Source: Patescibacteria group bacterium (GTDB lineage Bacteria; Patescibacteriota; Minisyncoccia; JAHIHE01). From it: a stretch of DNA of 21,042 nt. Of this stretch, positions 6,843 through 13,918 are shown piece after piece (position 1 is the stretch's first letter; each line of letters begins with the position of its first letter). Made by a program: the position numbers and the translations under genes. The DNA is taken from contig JAHIHE010000023.1 in assembly GCA_018899995.1 (NCBI GenBank), positions 1-21,042 on the forward strand. Direction: 5' to 3'. The notes beneath the pieces are model-generated. The model saw only the letters and a program-made list of their open reading frames with translations, did not search any database and was not told where the DNA came from.

Positions 6843-6900
6843 TTTACGCCCTGAAGTGCTAATTTAATAGTGCTTTTTTTATTAACTATTATAAACCGAT

Positions 6901-7015
6901 ACAATTTTCAAATATCAATTCTCAATTTTCAATCAATAATCCAATTAATCAATTTTCAATTGAAAATTTAAACATTGAAAATTCATTGAAAATTGGTGCT
7001 TGAAAATTGGTAATT
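6901..7015 (+). repeat. AATTTTCAATT-type intergenic repeat (upstream of thrS)
   Basis: Multiple CAATTTTCAAT units on the left and ATTGAAAATT units on the right form a long imperfect hairpin between the T-box terminator and the thrS start. Related AT-rich blocks occur at about 12478-12525 and 13820-13918. Confidence 0.6.
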
Positions 7016-7046
7016 AATAACAAATTTAATTTTATAAATAACTTTT

Positions 7047-8828
7047 ATGAACAAAAACCAATCTGTAAAAAAAGATAATTTTAATATTGAAATCTCCCGC
7101 CATTCTCTCTCACACATCCTCGCCACCGCAGTGCTTGAAATGTTTCCCGAGGCGAAATTTGGCGTTGGTCCGGCAATTGAAAACGGATTTTATTATGATT
7201 TTGGCCTGCCACGCACTTTGATTCCTGAAGATCTACCGATACTGGAAGAAAAAATGAGAAAAATCATAAAACAAAATCTCTCGCTTGAAAAACGGGAAAT
7301 TACTCATAAAGAAGCAGTGGAGCATTTCAACAAAGCCAAACAAAAATACAAGGTGGAAATATTGGCTACCGAGGCAAAAGAAAAGTTCGTTTCCGTTTAC
7401 AAAACAGGCGCGTTTGTTGACCTTTGTCGCGGACCGCATATTGATTCTGCCGGCGAAATTGACTCGCAAAGTTTCAAGCTGACAAAAATCGCCGGCGCTT
7501 ATTGGCGGGGTGATGAAAAAAATAAGATGCTGCAGCGAATTTACGGCGTGGCTTTCAATACCCCGAAAGAGTTGAATGATTATTTAAGACAGCAGGAAGA
7601 AGCTGAAAAAAGAGACCACAGAAAGTTGGGAAAGGAATTGGATTTGTTCACATTTTCAGATTTAGTAGGTTCAGGACTTCCTTTGTATACGCCAAAAGGA
7701 GTTGTGATTATTGACGAATTAAAAAAACATATTGAAAAAATCTGCGCAAAATACGGATTTAAAAAAGTGATGACACCGCATCTGGCAAAAATAGATTTAT
7801 TTAAATTGTCAGGTCATGCAGGAAAATTCAACAAGGAATTATTTCATGTCTCTTCTTCGCAAGGACACGATTTTGTAATGAAACCTGTTCAATGTCCGCA
7901 TCAAGCGCAAATTTACGCCTCAAAACAACGATCTTATCGCGATTTGCCTATACGATATATGGAATCAGAAAAGCAATATAGAGCTGAAAAATCTGGCGAA
8001 GTTGGCGGACTAAATAGAGTATATGCAATCACTGTTGAAGATGGACATTCTTTTTGCAGAGTGGAACAAGTGAAAGAAGAAATAATAAATATGGTAAATA
8101 TAATTAAAAATTTTTATAGCGTCATAGGTTTATGGGGAAACCATTGGGTATCTCTTTCTGTAAGAGATTATAAACATCCAGAAAAATATATCGGCGATCC
8201 AAAAGACTGGGATAAGTGTGAAAAAATGTTAGAGGAAATTTCAAAAGAAATGGAACTGGACGCTAAAAAAATTGAAGGCGAAGCGGCTGTTTATGGTCCT
8301 AAGTTAGATTTTATGTTTAAGGATGCAGTGGGAAAAGAAATTCAAATTCCAACCGTCCAACTTGATTTTGCGATGCCGAAAAGATTTAATTTGGTTTATA
8401 CGAACGAAAGGGGGAAGGAAGAATTTGTAGTTATGGTTCATCGCGCGATCTTAGGTTCTTATGAAAGATTTTTAGCTTTAATGATTGAGCATTTTGCAGG
8501 AGCTTTTCCACTCTGGCTTTCTCCAGTACAGGCAAAAATTCTTCCAATTTCAACCGAAAAACATCTTGAATACGCTAAAAAAATATACGAGGAATTTTTA
8601 GCCAGCGACATACGGGCCGAACTTGACGAAAGCAACGAAACACTCGGCAAAAAAATTCGCGCAGGAGAGCTTCAGAAAATCCCCTATCTTTTGATTGTCG
8701 GAGATAAAGAAATGAAAGAAAATACAGTTAGAGTCAGACAAAGGGGAAAAGGAGACATTGGAGAAATGAACTTGACAAAATTTTTGGAAAGGATTAAAAT
8801 GGAGATAGAAAATAAAAAATCCAAATAA
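7047..8828 (+). CDS. thrS: Threonyl-tRNA synthetase (TGS-less)
   Basis: A 593-residue class II synthetase charging tRNA-Thr. The N-terminal TGS domain (about 60 residues) is absent, as in other short CPR forms. The editing domain is present with HxxxH (His19, His23) and CxxxH (Cys127, His131). In the catalytic domain the zinc ligands are Cys283 (QCPH), His334 (EDGHSFC) and His465 (VMVHRAILG). Motif 2 reads ESEKQYRAEKSG, which departs from the usual EFGxxxRxExSG form. The C-terminal anticodon-binding domain starts around FPLWLSPVQ (about 490). The ATG has no SD. Expression is likely controlled by the T-box-like leader upstream. Confidence 0.96.
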   Translation: MNKNQSVKKDNFNIEISRHSLSHILATAVLEMFPEAKFGVGPAIENGFYYDFGLPRTLIPEDLPILEEKMRKIIKQNLSLEKREITHKEAVEHFNKAKQKYKVEILATEAKEKFVSVYKTGAFVDLCRGPHIDSAGEIDSQSFKLTKIAGAYWRGDEKNKMLQRIYGVAFNTPKELNDYLRQQEEAEKRDHRKLGKELDLFTFSDLVGSGLPLYTPKGVVIIDELKKHIEKICAKYGFKKVMTPHLAKIDLFKLSGHAGKFNKELFHVSSSQGHDFVMKPVQCPHQAQIYASKQRSYRDLPIRYMESEKQYRAEKSGEVGGLNRVYAITVEDGHSFCRVEQVKEEIINMVNIIKNFYSVIGLWGNHWVSLSVRDYKHPEKYIGDPKDWDKCEKMLEEISKEMELDAKKIEGEAAVYGPKLDFMFKDAVGKEIQIPTVQLDFAMPKRFNLVYTNERGKEEFVVMVHRAILGSYERFLALMIEHFAGAFPLWLSPVQAKILPISTEKHLEYAKKIYEEFLASDIRAELDESNETLGKKIRAGELQKIPYLLIVGDKEMKENTVRVRQRGKGDIGEMNLTKFLERIKMEIENKKSK

Positions 8829-8937
8829 CAAAAGCCAAATGTCAGTTCAGTGTCAAATGACTAAATGCCAAAAATAAGTTTTGAAATTTGGGTATAGGAT
8901 TTCATTTGACATTTGAGCTTTGGCATTTGACATTTTA
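8829..8937 (+). repeat. Imperfect inverted repeat between thrS and the secreted protein gene
   Basis: Units such as CAAATGTCA, GTCAAATGAC and AAATGCCAAA on the left are answered by TGACATTTGA, TTTGGCATTT and TGACATTTT on the right. It fills the whole gap between the two genes; no separate promoter or terminator stands out. Confidence 0.5.
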
Positions 8938-8942
8938 AAATT

Positions 8943-10742
8943 ATGTCTAACCCAACCAAACTTTTAATAATAGCCGTAGGTTTAGCTTTATTTCTCGGAC
9001 CCGCGATTATTTCAGCTCAAGACATTACTGAGGCGGTAAATCTTGATGAAAATATTCAAGCTAGTGATTTAGGAATCGGAGAACCAACAATTTTGCCCGA
9101 CAATCCGCTTTATTTCTTAAAAAATTGGGGAAGAGGAATTCAGAGTTTTTTCACCTTTAATCCAATCGCCAAAGCTGAATTAAAAGAAAAATTTGCCAAT
9201 GAAAAATTGCTTGAATTGAAAAAAACAATTGAGCAAAAAAAGAATCAGGAAGTAATTAAAAAGGCGGCTGAAAATTATCAGCAAGGGGTAGAAAGAGTAA
9301 AAGAGCAGGTTAAAAAAATAAAAGAAAAGGCAAAAGAAAATCCGAAGGTGGATAGTTTCTTGAATAAATTCATTCACCAGCAAACTTTGCACCAGAAACT
9401 TCTCCAAAAACTTGAAACTCAGGTTCCGCCGGAAGCATTGGGGAAAATAAAAGAAGCGAGAGAAGCGCATCTGGAAAGATTCCATGATGTTATGCTCAAA
9501 CTTGAAGACCGAGCAGAAGTAATCACTGAAAAATTAGATAAAATTCTGGAAGAACAGAAAGGAAGCGGATTTAAAGAATTCAAGAATTTGGAAGTTTTGA
9601 AAAACTTGGAAGAAAAAGTCCCGGAGCAGGCAAAAGAAGCAATACAAAGAGCGCAGGAAAATGCTCTAAAGCGTCTCCATGGAAATCTGGAAAAGATGTC
9701 CTCAGAAGGTCAGGAAAAATTCAACAATTACGTGGAAAAAATTTCCGGAGCAAAAGAAAAACATCTGGAAATTATTGAAAACCTCAAATTAACGCAAACA
9801 ATAACTCCGGGAATGAGCGGAATTGAATTAAAAGAAAAATTAGGAGAAGGAGCGGTAAAACTCTTGGAAAGAATGGAAAAGAAATTAGAAAAGGAAGGAA
9901 AATCAGAAAATATTGACGTTCGCTCTCGCTGTCCGCAATGGGCCGCGCCCGGACCAAACTTCTGTCTGAATGGAAGAATCATTGTTGAAAAAGATTCAGC
10001 AGGTTGTTTTTCTCCGCCCAAATGTATAATTCCGGGCGATATAGTATGCGAAAGTTCCATTACCTGTGAGGTAGGTTACGAGTCATACAATACCGGCGAG
10101 AGAAATAATCAAGGCTGTCCTATCAAAAAATGCATAAAAGCGGGAACAGATATTATTCCTCCTGCTACAGGCATTATTCCTCCTTCTACGGGCGTTGGTC
10201 GTGCTTGCATTGAAATATGGAAACCGGTTTGCGGCAAAAATGGAAAAACCTATTCTAATGAATGTTTTGCCAAAGCGGCCGGAATGGAAATAGAAGATAA
10301 GGGAATTTGTAAGGAAAGTAAATGTCCTGAAATTAAATGCGTCAGGGACCCTTGTCCCGGGGAACATCTTCCTAATTCAACTGGTTGTATAAATTGCGCC
10401 AGTCCTTGTAATGTTCCGTCTTTGCCAAATGAGACGCCGTCTTTGCCAAATAAACCAACTCAACCGGGATTCTGTATTCAGGTCATTGCGCCAGCTATAA
10501 GTCCGGAAGGGATTTGTAAAGAATTTCCGACTCCTTGCGATGTGCCAGCCGGTTGGAAAAAGGTTCAGAAATGCCCCGAAGTTCCATCTGTTGGAGTTCC
10601 ACCGGCTACTGAACCCCTTACTGAGAATGGTTGTTGTACTCCTTGCGATAGGGTATGTAATTTGGAATCAGTAGTGGGATGTAAACGAGCAGTTGAAAAT
10701 GGAATCTGTGAAGGTTGGAAAGTTCCTTGTCCTTGCCCCTAA
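8943..10742 (+). CDS. Secreted coiled-coil and cysteine-rich protein with Kazal-like domain
   Basis: 599 residues, likely exported. The N-terminus is a Sec signal peptide (Lys6, hydrophobic core, cleavage expected after IISA at about residue 25). Next comes ILPDNPLYFLKNWGRGIQSF, the typical start of a DUF5667-like domain, then about 250 residues of Lys/Glu-rich coiled coil. The last 260 residues contain many cysteines and Pro/Thr linkers (IIPPATG, IIPPSTG). One segment, CIEIWKPVCGKNGKTYSNEC followed by FAKAAGMEIEDKGIC, fits a Kazal-type protease-inhibitor fold (C-x7-C-x6-Y-x3-C-x14-C). Other cysteine clusters (CPEIKCVRDPCPG, CCTPCDRVC) resemble small extracellular repeats. It may act at the cell surface in contact with a host or in protease inhibition; this is inference. 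Confidence 0.75.
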   Translation: MSNPTKLLIIAVGLALFLGPAIISAQDITEAVNLDENIQASDLGIGEPTILPDNPLYFLKNWGRGIQSFFTFNPIAKAELKEKFANEKLLELKKTIEQKKNQEVIKKAAENYQQGVERVKEQVKKIKEKAKENPKVDSFLNKFIHQQTLHQKLLQKLETQVPPEALGKIKEAREAHLERFHDVMLKLEDRAEVITEKLDKILEEQKGSGFKEFKNLEVLKNLEEKVPEQAKEAIQRAQENALKRLHGNLEKMSSEGQEKFNNYVEKISGAKEKHLEIIENLKLTQTITPGMSGIELKEKLGEGAVKLLERMEKKLEKEGKSENIDVRSRCPQWAAPGPNFCLNGRIIVEKDSAGCFSPPKCIIPGDIVCESSITCEVGYESYNTGERNNQGCPIKKCIKAGTDIIPPATGIIPPSTGVGRACIEIWKPVCGKNGKTYSNECFAKAAGMEIEDKGICKESKCPEIKCVRDPCPGEHLPNSTGCINCASPCNVPSLPNETPSLPNKPTQPGFCIQVIAPAISPEGICKEFPTPCDVPAGWKKVQKCPEVPSVGVPPATEPLTENGCCTPCDRVCNLESVVGCKRAVENGICEGWKVPCPCP

Positions 10743-10768
10743 ATTAATTCTTTCCTTGGGGAACCTCT

Positions 10769-10793
10769 AAAAACCCGCAAAAAGCGGGTTTTT
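10769..10793 (+). terminator. Terminator of the secreted protein gene
   Basis: AAAAACCCGC, loop AAAAA, GCGGGTTTTT: a perfect 10-bp stem whose 3' arm ends in five T, 26 bases after the stop codon. Confidence 0.85.
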
Positions 10794-10796
10794 GGG

Positions 10797-10825
10797 TTGA
10801 AAAAAAATAAAATTTTTGTTAAAAT
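10797..10825 (+). promoter_or_regulatory. miaB promoter, probably leaderless
   Basis: TTGAAA (10797-10802), 17 bases, TAAAAT (10820-10825) with a TGn extended -10. The ATG at 10832 follows after 6 bases, so the start codon is at or next to +1. No SD is possible. Confidence 0.6.
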
Positions 10826-10831
10826 AAGCTT

Positions 10832-12475
10832 ATGAAATATCATATCATCACCTACGGCTGCCAGATGAACAAGTCGGACAGCGAACGAATCGCGGCGATT
10901 TTGGATTCAATCGGCTGCATGCCGGCGGCTTCTCAAAAAGAAGCTGGTTTGTTATTGGTTAATTCTTGTTCGGTCCGGCAATCAGCAATCAACCGAATTT
11001 ATGGCGTACTTAAAAACCTCAAATCCGCCTCAACAGCTGACTTGCCGAAGAGGCGAGAAATTAAAACTATATTAACTGGCTGTATTTTAGAATCAGACAA
11101 AAAGAAGTTCGCCGATAAATTTGATTTGATTATTGATATAAAGGAATTGACCAAAAATCCCCAAAAATTAATAGAATCGCTCAATATCAGTAATGAGGAA
11201 TTTAAAGCTTTTGATTACACTGATTATTTTAAAATTAATCCGCAATATCGCAGCAATTTTTCCGCCTATATTCCAATAATGACCGGATGCAACAATTTTT
11301 GCTCTTATTGCGCCGTCCCCTATACTCGGGGACGGGAAATGTCGCGCCTGGCCGAAGAAATAATGGCGGAAGTAAAGCGATTAGTTAAAAAAAAGTATAA
11401 AGAAATAACGCTACTGGGACAGAATGTGAATAGCTATATTTCACAAATTCCAAATAACAATCCCGAGTACTCGGAACAAATTACAAACAAATCATTCTTT
11501 TCTGTCATTGCGAGCTTTCCGTCCAGCAGGCGGAAAGCGTGGCAATCTCTTAACTCGCATACAACGCAAAAGATTGCTTCGGTCGTTTCACTCCCTCGCA
11601 ATGACAAAAAAAACCAATTACCAATCAAAAATAAACAAATTAATTTTCCAGAATTATTAAAACAAATAAACGATATTCCAGGCGATTTCTGGATAAGATT
11701 CCTGACCAGCCACCCCAAAGATATAAGCGATGAATTAATTGAAACAATGGCAAAATACGAAAAGGTCTGCGAATACATACATTTGCCTATACAATCCGGT
11801 GATGACGAAATTTTACGAAAAATGAACCGGCGATATAATAGCACGCATTATTTAAAATTGATCAAAAAAATTCGACAAGTTTATGACTTGGAAGACTTGG
11901 AAACTAAGTTTCCAAGTGGAAACTTAGTTTCCAAGTCAGCGAAAAATTCGCCATCAAAAATTTGGCACCCGCCAGTAGCGATATCTACCGACATTATCGT
12001 TGGCTTTCCGGGCGAAACAAAAAAACAGTTTGAAAATACAGCAAAAATAATGGAAAAAGTAAAATTTGATATGGCTTATCTCGCCGAGTATTCGCCCAGG
12101 CCCGGAACCTCCGCGGCAAAGCTGAAGGATAACGTACCAATACTTGAAAAAAAACGCAGAAAAAAAATTCTCAACGATATTCTTAAAAAAACCGCCCTGG
12201 CGAATAATAAAAAATATATTGGAAAAACGGTTCAAGTTTTGATTGAAAAAATTGATGATAATTTTCTTTATGGGAAAACGAGAACTTTTAAGAATGTGAG
12301 AATATCGCTACCTGTCATTGCGAGAAGCGAAGCGACGAAGCAATCTCAAAACACACCGAACGCGAAAGAGATTGCTTCGCTAACGCTCGCAATGACAAAA
12401 ATAAAGACGGGACAATTTCTTAAAGTAAAAATTACAAAAGCAAGTGTGTGGGGGTTAGAAGGAGAAATATTATAA
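10832..12475 (+). CDS. miaB: tRNA-2-methylthio-N6-dimethylallyladenosine synthase
   Basis: A radical SAM enzyme that adds the 2-methylthio group to i6A37 of tRNA, the step after MiaA. The N-terminal UPF0004 domain has three cluster cysteines, Cys10 (YGCQMN), Cys46 (NSCSVRQ) and Cys84 (TGC). The radical SAM cluster is Cys153, Cys157, Cys160 (GCNNFCSYC), followed by AVPYTRGREMSR, which favours MiaB over MtaB or RimO. A TRAM domain ends the protein. At 547 residues it is about 90 longer than usual. The excess lies in three stretches coded by palindromic DNA: about residues 212-270 (replacing the short linker after LGQNVNSY), 350-380 (before STDIIVGFPGET), and 494-525 (inside TRAM). The frame stays open through all of them. 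Confidence 0.95.
   Translation: MKYHIITYGCQMNKSDSERIAAILDSIGCMPAASQKEAGLLLVNSCSVRQSAINRIYGVLKNLKSASTADLPKRREIKTILTGCILESDKKKFADKFDLIIDIKELTKNPQKLIESLNISNEEFKAFDYTDYFKINPQYRSNFSAYIPIMTGCNNFCSYCAVPYTRGREMSRLAEEIMAEVKRLVKKKYKEITLLGQNVNSYISQIPNNNPEYSEQITNKSFFSVIASFPSSRRKAWQSLNSHTTQKIASVVSLPRNDKKNQLPIKNKQINFPELLKQINDIPGDFWIRFLTSHPKDISDELIETMAKYEKVCEYIHLPIQSGDDEILRKMNRRYNSTHYLKLIKKIRQVYDLEDLETKFPSGNLVSKSAKNSPSKIWHPPVAISTDIIVGFPGETKKQFENTAKIMEKVKFDMAYLAEYSPRPGTSAAKLKDNVPILEKKRRKKILNDILKKTALANNKKYIGKTVQVLIEKIDDNFLYGKTRTFKNVRISLPVIARSEATKQSQNTPNAKEIASLTLAMTKIKTGQFLKVKITKASVWGLEGEIL
11503..11606 (+). repeat. Palindromic repeat, family A copy 2 (in frame in miaB)
   Basis: Starts TGTCATTGCGAG and ends CTCGCAATGACA like copies 1 and 3, with internal GTGGCAATCTC and AGATTGCTTCGG. 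It encodes about 35 residues (VIASFPSSRRKAWQSL onward) that have no counterpart in MiaB proteins. Confidence 0.85.
11894..11937 (+). repeat. Perfect 20-bp-arm palindrome in frame in miaB
   Basis: The arm GACTTGGAAACTAAGTTTCC, a 4-base loop AAGT and its exact complement lie inside the coding sequence, encoding LETKFPSGNLVSK. GACTTGGAA is also duplicated directly just before it (11885-11893). Confidence 0.85.
12313..12396 (+). repeat. Palindromic repeat, family A copy 3 (in frame in the miaB TRAM domain)
   Basis: TGTCATTGCGAG at the left and CTCGCAATGACA at the right, with AGCGAAGCGACGAAGCAATC and AGATTGCTTCGCTAACG inside. It is exactly 84 bases (28 codons), encoding VIARSEATKQSQNT and on to IASLTLAMT. 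Confidence 0.85.
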
Positions 12476-12477
12476 AA

Positions 12478-12525
12478 TTTTCAATTACCAATGGCCAATT
12501 TTCAATCAATTTTCAATTTTATAAT
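12478..12525 (+). repeat. AATTTTCAATT-type intergenic repeat (after miaB)
   Basis: Several CAATTTTCAAT-like units directly after the miaB stop, related to the blocks before thrS and after miaA. Confidence 0.45.
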
Positions 12526-12533
12526 TTTAAAAT

Positions 12534-12558
12534 AAAAAAATCCAAGACATTGCTTGGA
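12534..12558 (-). terminator. Terminator of the small minus-strand gene
   Basis: On the minus strand TCCAAG, loop CAATGT, CTTGGA, then seven T. It lies about 33 bases past the stop of the small gene. On the plus strand no T run follows, so it is not a clear miaB terminator. Confidence 0.7.
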
Positions 12559-12590
12559 ACCTAAAAGGAAAATAAAATATGTTATTTTTA

Positions 12591-12785
12591 TTAAACATCT
12601 TTTATTTTCACTTTTAATACTTTTTTAGCAAGCCGTGGATCATTGAAAAAGTATTCTTCAAAAAATACTTTCAGTACTTTATTAATTTCGTCTTTACTCA
12701 TTTTTCCTATATCATAGCCCTCCATACGCAGAAGTGGCGCTATGTTGTCCGCAAGCTCAAAGCTCAAGTCAACAACTTTTGCCAT
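12591..12785 (-). CDS. Hypothetical small protein (64 residues)
   Basis: Starts MAKVVDLSFELADNIAPLLR. The frame has an ATG four codons earlier, but that ATG overlaps the SD (GGAGG, 5 bases before the second ATG), so the second is preferred. The protein is helical and charged, ending in a Lys-rich tail (AKKVLKVKIKDV), with no membrane segment and no domain I recognise. It has its own promoter and terminator and lies between the plus-strand miaB and miaA, in the opposite direction. Its -35 element overlaps the miaA start codon, so the two genes may interfere in transcription. Confidence 0.7.
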   Translation of the reverse strand: MAKVVDLSFELADNIAPLLRMEGYDIGKMSKDEINKVLKVFFEEYFFNDPRLAKKVLKVKIKDV

Positions 12786-12810
12786 TTTATCCTCCATAAA
12801 TTATGCTTAT

Positions 12811-12839
12811 ATATTAAACCATTAAAAAATAAATGTCAA
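12811..12839 (-). promoter_or_regulatory. Promoter of the small minus-strand gene
   Basis: TTGACA (12834-12839), 17 bases, TAATAT (12811-12816) on the minus strand. The -35 box lies on the first codons of miaA. Confidence 0.55.
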
Positions 12840-13813
12840 GTGTCAAACCTCTTATTGTCATTCTTGGCCCTACTGCTTCCGGAAAATCAGAACTGGCTTT
12901 AAGGTTGGCCAAAAAATGCAATGGCGAGATTATTTCAGCGGATTCAAGGCAAATTTATCGGGAAATGGACATTGGAACGGCAAAGCCGTTCCAATGTCAA
13001 AAGTCAAAAGTCAAAAGTCAAAAGTACAATTCAAAATTTAAAAATAACAAATTAAAACCGATTTTAATACAAAACATTCCGCATTATTTAATAGACATTA
13101 TCAATCCGGATGAAGAATTTTCTGTAGCGCAATACAAAGAATTGGCAATAAAAATAATCCGCGACATTCAAAGCCGCGGGAAAATTCCATTCTTGGTCGG
13201 CGGCACCGGGCTTTATGTTTCCGCAATGGTTGATAATTTGGAAATTCCGAAGGTCAAACCAAATTTGTCCCTGCGGAAAAAACTGGAAAAAATGCCGCTT
13301 GATAAATTATTGAAAAAATTAGAAAAATTAGACCCAATGACCCTTAAAATCATTGACAAAAAAAATAAACGGCGCATTATCCGCGCTTTAGAAGTGACTA
13401 TTTCCACAAAAAAGCCTTTTTCAAAACAGAGAGAAAAAGGGAGGCCTCTTTTTGATGTTCTGGAAATCGGCATTGATGTTCCGCGCAAAGCGCTATACAA
13501 AAAAATCGACCAAAGAGTCAATAAAATGATTAAGCAAGGATTGGTTGATGAAACTAAAAAATTCGCTAAAAAATACTCATGGAAACTTCCTTCAATGAGC
13601 GGAATCGGCTACAAACAAATTGGGATGTATTTGCGCGGAGAAATTACGCTGGAAAAAGCAGGGGAGCTTATAAAATTCGCCACGCATGCTTACGCGCGTC
13701 GGCAAATGACTTGGTTCAGAAGAGATAAGAGAATAAAGTGGATAAAAATGGACACAGATAGTAACTTTAACAAAATTATCAAACTATGCAAAATGTTCTT
13801 ACAAACTAAATAA
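12833..13813 (+). CDS. miaA: tRNA dimethylallyltransferase
   Basis: Transfers the dimethylallyl group from DMAPP to A37 of tRNAs reading UNN codons, the substrate-making step for MiaB. The P-loop GPTASGKS is at residues 12-19, followed by ISADSRQIYREMDIGTAKP, IPHYLIDIINPDEEFSVAQY, GGTGLYVSAMVD and the C-terminal GIGYKQIG and ARRQMTWFRRDKRIKW segments, all typical. It has 326 residues. About 28 of them (53-80, FQCQKSKVKSQKYNSK and on) are a Lys/Gln/Asn-rich insert exactly where others go from GTAKP to the IPHHLID segment. That insert is coded by a palindrome plus a 7-bp tandem repeat. The start codon lacks an SD. Confidence 0.96.
   Translation: MSSVKPLIVILGPTASGKSELALRLAKKCNGEIISADSRQIYREMDIGTAKPFQCQKSKVKSQKYNSKFKNNKLKPILIQNIPHYLIDIINPDEEFSVAQYKELAIKIIRDIQSRGKIPFLVGGTGLYVSAMVDNLEIPKVKPNLSLRKKLEKMPLDKLLKKLEKLDPMTLKIIDKKNKRRIIRALEVTISTKKPFSKQREKGRPLFDVLEIGIDVPRKALYKKIDQRVNKMIKQGLVDETKKFAKKYSWKLPSMSGIGYKQIGMYLRGEITLEKAGELIKFATHAYARRQMTWFRRDKRIKWIKMDTDSNFNKIIKLCKMFLQTK
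12968..13023 (+). repeat. Palindrome plus 7-bp tandem repeat in frame in miaA
   Basis: GACATTGGAACGGC (12968-12981), loop AAA and the exact complement GCCGTTCCAATGTC (12985-12998) run into four copies of GTCAAAA (12996-13023) and then low-complexity AT-rich DNA to about 13070. The left arm is native miaA coding sequence (DIGTAKP), so the right arm looks like an inverted copy of it. Confidence 0.75.
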
Positions 13814-13819
13814 AATGCT

Positions 13820-13918
13820 ACAAAATTTTCAATTATCAATTACTCAATTTTCAATTAGAAATTAGTGAATTAGAAATTTAATAGAAATTGAAAATTAGAA
13901 ATTAGAAATTAGAAATTT
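13820..13918 (+). repeat. AATTTTCAATT/AATTAGAAATT intergenic repeat between convergent genes
   Basis: It consists of CAATTTTCAAT-type units, then tandem ATTAGAAATT units, between the convergent miaA and gatB. No GC-rich terminator is seen on either strand, so this AT-rich inverted repeat may be the only 3' structure for both genes. Confidence 0.5.

Larger units (their letters stand above)
6535..6880 (+). promoter_or_regulatory. T-box-like leader of thrS
   Basis: AGGTGGAACCGCG at 6754-6766 matches the T-box consensus (AGGGTGGNACCGCG, one G short), upstream of an aminoacyl-tRNA synthetase gene. The antiterminator can be drawn: CAGG (6753-6756) pairs with CCTG (6850-6853), TGGAACC is the bulge, and GCG (6764-6766) pairs with CGC (6847-6849). 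A weak hairpin (6854-6875) plus a T run to 6880 gives the terminator. Upstream, CCAAACT (6582-6588) pairs with AGTTTGG (6713-6719), and the internal loop contains GAA-ACT (ACT at 6710-6712), which would be a threonine specifier codon as in T-box Stem I. Palindromic repeats occupy the distal Stem I arm and the antiterminator loop. Specifier and Stem I assignments are inferred. Confidence 0.65.

Noticed and set aside
10832..12475. RimO or MtaB instead of MiaB
   Set aside because: YGCQMN and CAVPYTRGRE-SR after the radical SAM cysteines are the MiaB forms, and miaA is nearby.
12541..12558. Terminator for miaB on the plus strand
   Set aside because: The hairpin is real but its T run is on the minus strand side only, so it fits the small minus-strand gene.
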